Source: Marinilabiliaceae bacterium (GTDB lineage: Bacteria > Bacteroidota > Bacteroidia > Bacteroidales > Marinilabiliaceae). From it: DNA of 13,222 bases. Location: positions 1 through 13,222 of the forward strand of contig JALVBA010000047.1 of the NCBI GenBank assembly GCA_027010905.1, given 5' to 3'. Shown in pieces: positions 5,845 to 13,222 of the stretch. The notes beneath the pieces are model-generated. The model worked only from the letters and a program-made list of their open reading frames with translations. It made no database searches and was not told the origin of the DNA. The translations under genes and the position numbers were made by a program. How positions within the stretch are numbered: position 1 is the stretch's first letter; every line of letters begins with the position of its first letter.

Positions 5845-7635
5845 CTACACTTTTTCAGCAACCTCAATCTCTTTATGCAGTACCGGATATCTGTTAAGCA
5901 GTCGGTCTAGCTCTTTTACAATATCCTTCTTATGCTCGTTGAACAGATCTCTGTAATACTGCACCCCGTCAAAAATATTCTTCCTAAACTTTGTGAGTTG
6001 CATCTTTTCCTTCTTATCATCAGAGTTCTCAAAAAATGCCTCAATTCGTTTCTTATAGATATCAAGATACATCTCCAACTCTTTCAGGAACATGTGAGGT
6101 CGGGGACGGTCATCCAAAACATTTGTTCGTCCGTAAATATGGTCAACCATATCTTTAAAACTCGTCTCTCTAGAGAAGTAAGCCATGTTTGGCCCTGGGC
6201 AAACAGTCACCTTATCTATAGGTTTCACTGGTATATTTTTGGCAAGCTCAGATGAAACACCAAGACCTACACAGATACACTCTTTCTCTATAATAGAGTC
6301 GTAAGCCTTCTTATACTCAGCTTCAGGCAGGTTTAGTTCACCTAACTCTTTCAACTTAAGATTCTGATACTGACGTGAAGAGGTACATATTGGTTTTTCG
6401 GTATACTCAGTATTATATTTTAGAAATCCCTTGGTACATGGCGAGCCCGGCTTTCCTTGCTCTACCAACTCCATCTTCCTAAAACTCATGGTAGAGCTCC
6501 TCACACTATTAAAAGGAATTCCAAGCGGAGATATTCCACTGTAATAGAGATCCTCCTCTTTTGCATTTGCAAGCAGGTTCACTGTATCTTTATCAACACC
6601 TATAACTTCAGGCACAACCATAAAAGGTGTTCCCCAACCCACTCTATCAATCTTGTAGTAACTCAACAAAAACTGATGCTCTTCATTAGTTCCTACCCCC
6701 CCCTGAGCGGTAACAATAATTTCCGGTTTTTCGGCAGGTTTGTCCAAGCCCTTTTTCTCCAACGCGTTATAGTAGGCATCGAGACATGTAGAGTAAAGAG
6801 TCTCTCTTTTATGAAGAAACTCCTCAAGTATAGGTCCAAAAAGAATTCCGTTTGTAGGGAATGCATGCCCGCCACAGTTAACACCAGACTCCATGCGGTA
6901 TTCTGATATCCACAATCCCTTTGCAGCCAGCATTTTACCCTGCACAAATGCCGAACGAAAATCACTAACCTTCAATATAATCCTTTTCTTTATCTGCCCA
7001 TTCTCATCAGGATAGAAATCCTTGAAATTTTCGATGTAACTGTACAGTCGAGGACTCATGCCGGCAGAGAAAACAATACCTGATGTCAATTTACTATTGG
7101 CAAATCCACGCAAAGCTGCATGAGCGTCGTTATGCTCGATTGGCAATTCAACACCATCCTTGACATTTACTTTATCCAACTTAGTCATAATGTTTACATC
7201 AATGGAGCCGGGGAGTACATTTTCATTCACCCACTTCGATATATCATCAAATGCGTGACGGCCTTTATCGGCAAGATTAAACTTCTCTTTCAAAGCTGAA
7301 AGGTCAGGTAACAGATTGATATATTTTTCAATTTCAATACCTGCCTTTGATGCAGAGTCTTTAATCTCTTCTATTTTCTCTTTTACCATATCATCAACCA
7401 TGTTGAGATAGGTAGTAATTCTTTTTGCCCTGAAATCTTCAACTTTCTCAGATATTGCCTGAAAAGGGATGTCCAGCTTATCACAATAAAACTTTCGCAT
7501 ATCCTCAATAAGTGTGTCATCAACCAACGACATTACTGATGATATTCCGTAAGGGGCAACCTTAACCGCAGTGTCTAATGAATATCCAATTCCTAAAACA
7601 GGAATATGGAAAGTGTGTTCTTTAAAAAAATCCAT
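5845..7635 (-). CDS. Uncharacterised protein resembling nitronate monooxygenase/FabK-type flavin TIM barrels
   Basis: A 596-residue soluble protein with no signal peptide or membrane segment. I do not recognise an exact family. It opens with HIPVLGIGYSLDTAVKVAPYG, which resembles the first strand and loop of NPD-type barrels. SGVNCGGHAFPT (250-261) resembles their (E)AGGH loop, and IIVTAQGGVGTNEEHQ (306-320) with RVGWGTPFMVVPE (331-343) resembles the phosphate-binding AGGI and MGTRF segments. That suggests an FMN-dependent oxidoreductase. It is much longer than typical NPD enzymes (about 310-360 residues): a helical, charged insert at about 65-140 and a C-terminal half with Cys400, Cys417, Cys453, Cys455 and Cys479 (VCPGPN) are extra. 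The cysteines could bind a metal or iron-sulfur cluster, but the spacing matches no motif I know. It is last in a run with the dehydrogenase and yjbQ; a 71-base gap with its own -7-like element precedes it. Confidence 0.55.
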   Translation of the reverse strand: MDFFKEHTFHIPVLGIGYSLDTAVKVAPYGISSVMSLVDDTLIEDMRKFYCDKLDIPFQAISEKVEDFRAKRITTYLNMVDDMVKEKIEEIKDSASKAGIEIEKYINLLPDLSALKEKFNLADKGRHAFDDISKWVNENVLPGSIDVNIMTKLDKVNVKDGVELPIEHNDAHAALRGFANSKLTSGIVFSAGMSPRLYSYIENFKDFYPDENGQIKKRIILKVSDFRSAFVQGKMLAAKGLWISEYRMESGVNCGGHAFPTNGILFGPILEEFLHKRETLYSTCLDAYYNALEKKGLDKPAEKPEIIVTAQGGVGTNEEHQFLLSYYKIDRVGWGTPFMVVPEVIGVDKDTVNLLANAKEEDLYYSGISPLGIPFNSVRSSTMSFRKMELVEQGKPGSPCTKGFLKYNTEYTEKPICTSSRQYQNLKLKELGELNLPEAEYKKAYDSIIEKECICVGLGVSSELAKNIPVKPIDKVTVCPGPNMAYFSRETSFKDMVDHIYGRTNVLDDRPRPHMFLKELEMYLDIYKKRIEAFFENSDDKKEKMQLTKFRKNIFDGVQYYRDLFNEHKKDIVKELDRLLNRYPVLHKEIEVAEKV

Positions 7636-7658
7636 GTATTATTGTTATAAAAAATAAG

Positions 7659-7674
7659 TGTGTAAAGATACACA
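7659..7674 (-). promoter_or_regulatory. Inverted repeat overlapping a -7-like element upstream of the NPD-like gene
   Basis: TGTGTA and TACACA form a perfect 6-bp inverted repeat around a 4-base centre. The minus-strand sequence across the centre is TATCTTTA (7670-7663), one base off the TAnnTTTG -7 consensus. A TTTTTTG lies about 16 bases upstream of it, a little short for the usual spacing. The repeat could be a regulator site placed on the promoter, or a chance symmetry in AT-rich DNA. Confidence 0.35.
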
Positions 7675-7706
7675 TAATAACAATAACAAAAAATGACTGA
7701 ATAACT

Positions 7707-8117
7707 TTAATAAATCAAAGTTAAAACAAGCTTCCTTGGGACTCCAAAATTTCTGAACTCACAAAGATATATTCCCTGCCAAGTACCAAGATTCAGCTCT
7801 CCATTAGTTACTGGTATCATTAAAGACGAACCTAACAACGATGCTTTTCCGTGGGCTGGCATGTCATCATCACCCTCTAATGTATGGGCATATCCGGAAT
7901 CTCGCTCAGGAACAACTTTATTGAGAATGTAGTCCATATCCCTCAATACACTGGGGTCGGCATTCTCATTAAGAGTTAGTGCAGCAGAGGAGTGTTTTAT
8001 GAAAATCTGCAACATGCCGGCAGCCGGTAGTTCAGGCAAATGAGAGGTGATATGACTTGTAATAATGTGGCAGCCTCGCTTAAATGCTGGAAGTGTTAAT
8101 TCTATCTGTTGTATCAT
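7707..8117 (-). CDS. yjbQ: YjbQ/UPF0047 family protein (secondary thiamine-phosphate synthase-like)
   Basis: A 136-residue cytoplasmic protein that matches the YjbQ family over its full length. The family signatures are all there: IFIKHSSAALTLNENADP (38-55), the HTLEGDDDMPAHGKASLLGSS segment (78-98) with conserved His89, and LNLGTWQGIYLCEFR (108-122). These polar residues line a trimeric active site. The E. coli homologue has weak thiamine-phosphate synthase activity, but the physiological role is unsettled. The start codon lies at the edge of an octamer repeat that reaches back into the preceding dehydrogenase gene, 42 bases away. Nothing here links it to other thiamine genes. Confidence 0.9.
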   Translation of the reverse strand: MIQQIELTLPAFKRGCHIITSHITSHLPELPAAGMLQIFIKHSSAALTLNENADPSVLRDMDYILNKVVPERDSGYAHTLEGDDDMPAHGKASLLGSSLMIPVTNGELNLGTWQGIYLCEFRNFGVPRKLVLTLIY

Positions 8118-8180
8118 GGTTATATGGTTAAAGGGTTAAAGGGTTACATGGTTAAAGGGCTATTTGGTTATCTGGTTAGT
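8117..8180. repeat. Octanucleotide tandem repeat, eight units, across a gene junction
   Basis: Eight consecutive 8-base units with consensus (T/G)GGTTANN run without a slip: TGGTTATA, TGGTTAAA, GGGTTAAA, GGGTTACA, TGGTTAAA, GGGCTATT, TGGTTATC and TGGTTAGT. The array starts on the first base of the yjbQ start codon and covers the intergenic gap, the stop codon of the dehydrogenase (8160-8162) and its last six codons. On the transcribed strand it reads as TAACC-rich sequence. Because 8 is not a multiple of 3, gain or loss of a unit on the coding side would shift the dehydrogenase C-terminus. Confidence 0.85.
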
Positions 8181-9152
8181 ATCCCAAACATTTGGGTTAA
8201 CTATATTGGGAGGCATTACCCCTTTAAAGGCAGTGGCGATGTTAAGGGCAACAACTCTTGACATCTCGTTACGTGCTTCTATAGTAGCTGAACCTAAGTG
8301 GGGCATTAATACGACATTGGGCATGTCAAATAGCTTAACAGGTATTTTTAGCTCATTCTCAAAAACATCCAAACCGGCACCGGCAATCTCTCCGTCTTCC
8401 AATGCTTTAATCAATCCATCTTCCTTCACTACAGCACCTCTTGCAGTATTAATCAGAAAAGCACTCTTCTTCATCAGTTTAAGCTCCCTCTCCCCTATCA
8501 TCCCCTTTGTTTCAGGTGTTAAAGGGACATTTAGCGACAATACATCCGATTGTTTCAGCAATTCATCCATAGTTAACATTGTAGCACCAAACTGATTTTC
8601 AACATCTTTTGGCAGTCTATTCCGGTTATGGTAAAATACCTCCATTCCCGAGGCAACAGCTCTACGTGCGATAGCCCTACCAATAGCACCCATTCCAACT
8701 ATCCCTATCTTCTTTCCTACAAGTGTAAATGAAAGATTTCTCATAACACCCCATTGCAGTCTCTCACCTGACCTTAGCGTAATATTCATGCTAACAATTT
8801 GTCTTGCTACTGCCAGCATTAAACCAAACGCCAACTCCGCTGTAGGTTCAGTAACCGGGTCAGGACAGTTAGTAACCACAATTCCCCGCTTATTACAGTA
8901 GTCAACATCCACATTATCGTAACCGGCACCATAATTTGCTATCATCTTTAGCTTAGCTGCTCTGTCGAGCATTGAGTTCTCAAGCTTATGGCCAAACACC
9001 GACACAATAACTTCGGCATCTTTAATCTCTTTAACAAAGTCCTCGTTCTCAAATTTCTTATCCTCAGGGAATACAACATCCCACCCTTTAAGCCCATCGA
9101 TTAAACTCTCCCTTGCAATGAATAAGGCAACAACTGCTTTATGAATAGCCAT
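8160..9152 (-). CDS. D-isomer specific 2-hydroxyacid dehydrogenase (glyoxylate/hydroxypyruvate reductase-like)
   Basis: A 330-residue cytoplasmic NAD(P)-dependent enzyme that reduces 2-oxoacids to D-2-hydroxyacids. The N-terminal part of the substrate domain includes the conserved NYGAGYDNVD (73-82) and TEPTAELAFGLML. The Rossmann domain has GIVGMGAIG with Gly153, Gly155 and Gly158. The catalytic set is complete: Arg238 in NTARGA, Glu267 and His285 in MPHLGSAT. His-Asn-Arg (175-177) after the second strand would favour NADPH, as in glyoxylate/hydroxypyruvate reductases, but this is an inference. Exact substrate cannot be read from sequence. The last six residues (TNQITK) are encoded by the octamer repeat and probably replace the original C-terminus. 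It is first in a likely run with yjbQ and the NPD-like gene. Confidence 0.85.
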   Translation of the reverse strand: MAIHKAVVALFIARESLIDGLKGWDVVFPEDKKFENEDFVKEIKDAEVIVSVFGHKLENSMLDRAAKLKMIANYGAGYDNVDVDYCNKRGIVVTNCPDPVTEPTAELAFGLMLAVARQIVSMNITLRSGERLQWGVMRNLSFTLVGKKIGIVGMGAIGRAIARRAVASGMEVFYHNRNRLPKDVENQFGATMLTMDELLKQSDVLSLNVPLTPETKGMIGERELKLMKKSAFLINTARGAVVKEDGLIKALEDGEIAGAGLDVFENELKIPVKLFDMPNVVLMPHLGSATIEARNEMSRVVALNIATAFKGVMPPNIVNPNVWDTNQITK

Positions 9153-9178
9153 TATTTTTAAAAGTTATAGTTCAACAT

Positions 9179-9201
9179 CAAACATATATAATACAAAGCT
9201 A
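9179..9201 (-). promoter_or_regulatory. Two candidate -7 elements before the dehydrogenase gene
   Basis: The minus strand contains TAGCTTTG (9201-9194) and, 15 bases further on, TATGTTTG (9186-9179), both exact matches to TAnnTTTG. Leaders would be about 35 and 20 nt. Sequence alone does not say which is used; neither has a convincing TTTG at the proper -33 distance. The 151-base divergent gap to the receptor gene at 9304 holds little else. Confidence 0.5.
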
Positions 9202-9266
9202 ATTAATAATCGCATTCAATAAAATTTCCATTCCATCGTTCATTAAAGAAATAATACTAATTGTGT

Positions 9267-9274
9267 TATATTCG
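9267..9274 (+). promoter_or_regulatory. Weak -7-like element before the second TonB-dependent receptor
   Basis: TATATTCG differs by one base from TAnnTTTG and lies 29 bases before the receptor ATG. No clear -33 element was found. It is listed only because it is the best candidate in the divergent intergenic region for the plus strand. Confidence 0.3.
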
Positions 9275-9303
9275 CAATCTGATGTAATACTCCAGAACAG
9301 AAC

Positions 9304-11748
9304 ATGAATTATAAAGTTTTATTTTTTTATATAATCTCTTTGATACTATTGCCCGTAATACCGGCTATTGCACAGCAAAGAGTAACCGTCTCCGGCAAGG
9401 TAACAGACTCAACGTCAACTATTGTTGAAAATGCCAACATATTAATTAAGAACTCAACAACAGGTTCAGTTACTGACAGCAATGGAGCTTTTACCCTTCG
9501 TACAACCGCAGAATATCCTATTGTATTGCAGATATCTTCCATAGGCTATACCACCACAGAATTCATAATAAACAGAGGTGACAATCTAAAAGGGATAAAA
9601 ATATCACTCTCAACAAAGAGCGAGCAGATATCGGAGGTGAGTGTGAAGGGGTCTCAGGCAGAGGGGTCAATGACCAAGATAGAGGCTAATCTGACAAACG
9701 TGTTGCCTGATGCCTCCGGCGGAAATATTGAAGGACTAATTAAGACTCAGCTGGGTGTAGCATCAAATAATGAACTAAGCTCCCAATACCGTGTGCGGGG
9801 TGGCAACTACGATGAGAACCTTGTTTACGTTAATGGGATTGAGGTGTACAGGCCATTTCTTATTCGTGCCGGACAACAGGAAGGCATGAGCTTTGTTAAT
9901 CCTGATCTTGTATCATCTGTTCAGTTTTCGCCCGGAGGATTTAACACAGAGTACGGAGATAAGATGTCGTCGGTACTAGATATTAGATACAAACAACCTG
10001 AGGAGTTTGCCGGAAGTGCACAGATAAGTCTTCTTGGTGCTTCGGCGCATGTAGAGGGAGTTTCGAAAAACAAAAAACTGACCTTTATTTCCGGAGTCAG
10101 GTATAAAACGAACAAATACCTTCTCGGCACCATGGATGTGTCGGGTGATTACAACCCCTCATTTTTTGATCTGCAAACATACCTTACATACGAAATAAAC
10201 CCTGCATGGAATATTGAAGGTTTAGGTTACTACTCACGTAATGCCTACAATTTTATTCCCGAAGACAGAGAGACGGTGTTTGGTACAATAAGTGATGTAA
10301 AGAAGCTTAAAATATATTTTGAAGGCGAGGAGAAAGATCTTTTCAATACCGGCTCTGTTTCTGCGGCACTCTCACATGCCCGCAATAGTACCAACCATTA
10401 CAAACTATTGGTATCGGGATACAGAACTTATGAAGAGGAGACGTACGACATATTGGGTCAGTACTGGCTACAACAGCTGGAGTCATCTTCAGGCGAAGAG
10501 CCAAATCCTGATGAGGGTGTTACCAATATTGGTGTGGGAAGTTACCTTCAACACGCCCGCAACAGCCTGCTGGGAGTAATCCAGAATGTAGCCCTTGAGG
10601 GCAAGCACCGCTTTAACGAACATCTTCTATCGTGGCAGGTTAAATATCAGCATGAGTACTTCTCCGACTATATTAATGAGTGGGAGATGCGTGATTCTGC
10701 GGGTTACTCTGTACCCACCAATAGTGAAAAACTTGAACTTGCATACTCACTTAATACCAACCTGAAAATCAACTCGAACCGTGTTATGGGATATGTGCAG
10801 GATGAATACCAGCTACAGACCAATGCCGGAGATCTCTTTTTTAACTATGGTGCACGCTTCAATTACTGGAGCTATAATGGCGAATTTCTTTTCAGTCCAC
10901 GGCTGAATGTTAGCTACATACCTGCCGGCAATAACAATTTCAGACTTCGAGGTGCTGTTGGTATCTACTACCAAAGCCCTCTCTACAAGGAATTAAGAAT
11001 GCCTGACGGAAAACTGAATGAAAATATCAAGGCTCAAAAATCTGTCCATTATGTTTTGGGCGGTGATTTCTATTTTGATGTGAAAGATCGTCAGTTTAAA
11101 TTCACAACAGAAGCCTACTACAAACACCTGACAAACCTGATATCATATAATATTGACAACGTGCGAATACGTTACTCGGGTGTGAATGATGCTGTTGGAT
11201 ACGCAACCGGACTAGACATGAAGATAAACGGAGAACTTGTTAAAGGGCTTGAGTCGTGGGCCAGCCTATCAATCATGCAGACTAGAGAAGATATCTTCGA
11301 TGATTTTTATGAGGATAAAAATGGGAAGATTGTCTATCCCGGATATATTCCACGACCATCAGATCAGAGGGTAAATTTTTCACTCTTCTTTCAGGATTAT
11401 CTCCCTAACAATCCCACTTTTAAAGTACACTTAAACCTTATCTTCGGTTCAGGTTTACCATTCGGCCCTCCTCACTCCCCACGCTACAAAGCAATTTTCC
11501 GGATGCCTCCCTACAGGCGGGTAGACATGGGGTTCTCGAAAGATTTCACTACTTTCTTCAATAAAAACAGAGATGAAAAACACTCTACCTTTAAAAGGTT
11601 TTGGGTGGGCCTGGATTTCTTCAACCTCTTTAATATCAACAATACAATCTCCTACTTCTGGGTTACTGACGTTAATAACCGGCAGTATGCAGTACCAAAC
11701 TATCTTACATTGAGGCGAATTAACCTAAAACTGCATGCCGAATTTTAG
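9304..11748 (+). CDS. TonB-dependent receptor with N-terminal carboxypeptidase-regulatory-like domain
   Basis: An 814-residue outer-membrane receptor. A signal peptide runs to about residue 23 (cut after AIA). Residues 26-105 form a carboxypeptidase-D regulatory-like beta-sandwich (VSGKVTDSTSTIVENANI, then SSIGYTTTEF), typical of Bacteroidota receptors. The plug spans about 108-230, with EVSVKG, a YRVRGGNYDENLVYVNGIEVYRP segment and the closing GGFNTEYGDKMSSVLDIRYK. The remaining 580 residues are a barrel ending in an aromatic residue (HAEF) for Bam recognition. No SusD-like partner, sigma/anti-sigma pair or polysaccharide-degrading enzyme is next to it, so it is not part of a classical glycan utilisation locus. 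The substrate is unknown. It is divergent from the dehydrogenase gene and is followed in the same direction by rocD after a gap of about 95 bases. Confidence 0.9.
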   Translation: MNYKVLFFYIISLILLPVIPAIAQQRVTVSGKVTDSTSTIVENANILIKNSTTGSVTDSNGAFTLRTTAEYPIVLQISSIGYTTTEFIINRGDNLKGIKISLSTKSEQISEVSVKGSQAEGSMTKIEANLTNVLPDASGGNIEGLIKTQLGVASNNELSSQYRVRGGNYDENLVYVNGIEVYRPFLIRAGQQEGMSFVNPDLVSSVQFSPGGFNTEYGDKMSSVLDIRYKQPEEFAGSAQISLLGASAHVEGVSKNKKLTFISGVRYKTNKYLLGTMDVSGDYNPSFFDLQTYLTYEINPAWNIEGLGYYSRNAYNFIPEDRETVFGTISDVKKLKIYFEGEEKDLFNTGSVSAALSHARNSTNHYKLLVSGYRTYEEETYDILGQYWLQQLESSSGEEPNPDEGVTNIGVGSYLQHARNSLLGVIQNVALEGKHRFNEHLLSWQVKYQHEYFSDYINEWEMRDSAGYSVPTNSEKLELAYSLNTNLKINSNRVMGYVQDEYQLQTNAGDLFFNYGARFNYWSYNGEFLFSPRLNVSYIPAGNNNFRLRGAVGIYYQSPLYKELRMPDGKLNENIKAQKSVHYVLGGDFYFDVKDRQFKFTTEAYYKHLTNLISYNIDNVRIRYSGVNDAVGYATGLDMKINGELVKGLESWASLSIMQTREDIFDDFYEDKNGKIVYPGYIPRPSDQRVNFSLFFQDYLPNNPTFKVHLNLIFGSGLPFGPPHSPRYKAIFRMPPYRRVDMGFSKDFTTFFNKNRDEKHSTFKRFWVGLDFFNLFNINNTISYFWVTDVNNRQYAVPNYLTLRRINLKLHAEF

Positions 11749-11794
11749 TGACAAAACTCATCTTTTTTAATATCTATTTTTGAAAGAATAAGTA

Positions 11795-11802
11795 TAAATT
11801 TG
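11795..11802 (+). promoter_or_regulatory. -7 promoter element before rocD
   Basis: TAAATTTG is an exact match to TAnnTTTG, 41 bases before the ATG at 11844. A TTTTTG run lies upstream but only 12 bases away, closer than the usual -33 spacing. The element suggests rocD can be transcribed independently of the receptor gene before it. No terminator hairpin is visible between the two genes. Confidence 0.45.
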
Positions 11803-11843
11803 CTCACGAACACACTAAGCATTAAACTAAAAATTTGAAAGTT

Positions 11844-13070
11844 ATGACAACATTCAAGATGACTCCTATGGATTACATCGAACGTGAGGAAAAATACGGA
11901 GCACACAACTACCATCCACTACCGGTTGTTCTCAATCGTGGCGAAGGTATCTTTGTATGGGACGTTGAGGGAAAAAGATATTATGATTTTCTTTCAGCCT
12001 ATTCGGCAGTAAACCAAGGACACTGCCACCCCCGAATTATCAATGCATTAAATGAGCAAGCTCAAAAGCTTACTCTTACATCGAGAGCTTTCTTCAATAG
12101 TACTCTGGGCGAGTTTGAAGAGTATATGACAAACTACTTTGGTTACGATAAGGTACTTCCCATGAACACAGGGGCTGAAGCTGATGAAACAGCACTTAAG
12201 CTCTGTCGTAAATGGGGATATGAGAAGAAGGGCATTCCCGAAAATGAGGCTAAGATTATTGTTTGTGAGGGTAATTTTCATGGAAGAACAATCACAATTA
12301 TATCTATGTCAACTGACCCGGATGCATACAAAGGTTTCGGCCCTTATACTCCGGGGTTTGTAACCATTCCTTACAACGATTTGGATGCCTTGGCAAAAGA
12401 GCTTGAAGATCCTAATGTGGCCGGTTTTCTGGTAGAACCAATTCAGGGAGAAGCAGGTGTTTACGTACCGGAAGATGGTTTTCTGACAAAAGCGTATGAG
12501 ATGTGCCATGAGAAGAATGTTCTTTTTATTGCCGATGAAGTACAGACAGGCATAGCCCGTACAGGCAAGTTGCTTGCATGTGACCATGAGAATGTAAAAC
12601 CCGATGTGTTAATATTGGGCAAAGCTATCTCAGGGGGAGTATTCCCTGTATCTGCTGTTCTGGCTGACGATGACATCATGTTGGTTATTAGGCCGGGTGA
12701 GCATGGTTCAACCTATGGAGGAAATCCACTGGCAGCCAAAGTGGCGATTGCAGCATTAGATGTTATAAGAGATGAAAAGCTGGCTGAAAACTCGGAAAGA
12801 CTTGGTGAAATTTTCAGAAGCGAGATAGAGAAGATAGATTCAAACATGGTTGAACTGGTAAGAGGTAAAGGTCTGCTTAACGCTGTGGTTATTAAACCTA
12901 AGGGAGATAAAACAGCATGGGATGTTTGTGTTGCAATGAAAGATAACGGTTTGATTGCAAAACCTACTCACAATCACATTATTCGCTTTGCTCCACCATT
13001 GGTAATCACTGAAGAAGAGCTGATGGAAGCAATTGCTATCATTAAAAAGACACTTGCTCAGTTTGAGTAA
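11844..13070 (+). CDS. rocD: Ornithine--oxo-acid aminotransferase
   Basis: A 408-residue PLP enzyme of class III (fold type I) aminotransferases. It moves the delta-amino group of ornithine to 2-oxoglutarate, giving glutamate semialdehyde/pyrroline-5-carboxylate and linking arginine, ornithine and proline metabolism in the cytoplasm. The NTGAEADETALKLCRKWGY segment binds the cofactor phosphate and is typical of ornithine aminotransferases. FHGRT stacks on the ring, DEVQTG has the Asp (231) that binds the pyridine nitrogen, and LGKAISGG carries the Schiff-base Lys260; GSTYGGNPLA supplies a second phosphate contact. The N-terminal YGAHNYHPLPVVL is also characteristic of the enzyme. I chose the ATG at 11844; the same frame could start at a TTG at 11835 (three more residues), but ATG is more probable and MTTFKMTP is a normal start. 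Length is in the usual 400-410 range. Confidence 0.93.
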   Translation: MTTFKMTPMDYIEREEKYGAHNYHPLPVVLNRGEGIFVWDVEGKRYYDFLSAYSAVNQGHCHPRIINALNEQAQKLTLTSRAFFNSTLGEFEEYMTNYFGYDKVLPMNTGAEADETALKLCRKWGYEKKGIPENEAKIIVCEGNFHGRTITIISMSTDPDAYKGFGPYTPGFVTIPYNDLDALAKELEDPNVAGFLVEPIQGEAGVYVPEDGFLTKAYEMCHEKNVLFIADEVQTGIARTGKLLACDHENVKPDVLILGKAISGGVFPVSAVLADDDIMLVIRPGEHGSTYGGNPLAAKVAIAALDVIRDEKLAENSERLGEIFRSEIEKIDSNMVELVRGKGLLNAVVIKPKGDKTAWDVCVAMKDNGLIAKPTHNHIIRFAPPLVITEEELMEAIAIIKKTLAQFE

Positions 13071-13093
13071 CAATCATCTACTTATAAAGATGA

Positions 13094-13125
13094 GGGCGTT
13101 CAGAAATGGACGCCCACTTTTTTTT
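13094..13125 (+). terminator. Intrinsic terminator of rocD
   Basis: GGGCGT (13094-13099) pairs with ACGCCC (13110-13115) around a 10-base loop, followed after AC by eight consecutive T. It begins 23 bases after the rocD stop. It is the clearest Rho-independent terminator in the window, and it appears to have served as the insertion target of the intron that begins directly behind it. Confidence 0.9.
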
Positions 13126-13126
13126 A

Positions 13127-13222
13127 GTATGTCGGGCATGGTAATAGGCTGGCGAGGTGTAAGTCCTCGTACGTGCCGAGTTGATAGGAAACGTTAGCGA
13201 TTGGCAATGGTGTTGTGGGTGA
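13127..13222 (+). mobile_element. 5' end (domain I) of a group IIC intron, truncated by the window edge
   Basis: The sequence after the rocD terminator follows, block by block, the beginning of domain I of bacterial group IIC introns as I remember it from the Oceanobacillus iheyensis intron. It starts GTATG (consensus GUGYG), then TCGGGCATGG. A hairpin with arms GCGAGG (13152-13157) and CCTCGT (13165-13170) and loop TGTAAGT gives the typical GGTGnAAGTCC block, then ACGTGCC, and later GGAAACGTTAGC. TCGGGCATG (13132-13140) can pair imperfectly with CGTGCCGA (13172-13179), enclosing that hairpin. The first intron base would be 13127, about 11 bases past the terminator stem, matching the known preference of IIC introns for terminator hairpins. 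The reverse transcriptase/maturase gene and domains V-VI, if present, would lie outside the window. Confidence 0.7.

Noticed and set aside
11835..11843. TTG at 11835 as the start of rocD
   Set aside because: It adds only three residues and an ATG lies just three codons later; no feature favours the rarer codon.
13127..13222. tRNA or other small structured RNA after rocD
   Set aside because: There is no acceptor stem, anticodon arm or T-loop pattern; the blocks match group IIC intron domain I instead.

Overview
The window looks like chromosomal DNA of a Bacteroidota (Bacteroidales-like) bacterium. The evidence is two TonB-dependent outer-membrane receptors, one with an N-terminal carboxypeptidase-regulatory-like domain; start regions without strong Shine-Dalgarno sequences; several TAnnTTTG-type -7 promoter elements; and protein sequences typical of that phylum. 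The DNA is moderately AT-rich and densely coded. No gene-free stretch exceeds about 250 bases.

Region 1 (1-5760, all minus strand) is a vitamin B12 uptake locus. Reading in the direction of transcription, it holds a lipoprotein-type substrate-binding protein (btuF-like), a FecCD/BtuC permease, a REP-associated tyrosine transposase (RAYT), an ABC ATPase (btuD-like), a cobalamin riboswitch, and a TonB-dependent receptor (btuB-like). The first seven codons of a further gene may lie at the left edge. The riboswitch identifies the substrate. It sits inside the cluster, so it directly controls only the receptor side. The RAYT separates permease from ATPase. Nine copies of a 16-nt REP head, many starting GTAG, are clustered at three sites: after btuD, inside the RAYT reading frame, and after btuC.

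Region 2 (5777-9201, minus strand) is a probable three-gene run: a D-2-hydroxyacid dehydrogenase, a YjbQ/UPF0047 protein, and a 596-residue protein that looks like a distant nitronate monooxygenase (NPD)-type TIM barrel with a Cys-rich C-terminal half. It ends in a hairpin terminator. An octanucleotide tandem repeat of eight units bridges the stop codon of the dehydrogenase and the start codon of yjbQ.

Region 3 (9267-13125, plus strand) holds a second TonB-dependent receptor without a SusD partner, then ornithine aminotransferase (rocD) with its own -7 element and a strong intrinsic terminator.

Region 4 (13127-13222) matches the 5' end of domain I of a group IIC self-splicing intron. It begins about 11 nt after the rocD terminator stem, the kind of site group IIC introns favour. 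The intron continues beyond the window.

The strongest points of interest are the RAYT/REP system embedded in the B12 operon, with REPs translated in frame inside the transposase; the octamer repeat across a gene junction; and the group IIC intron behind a terminator.
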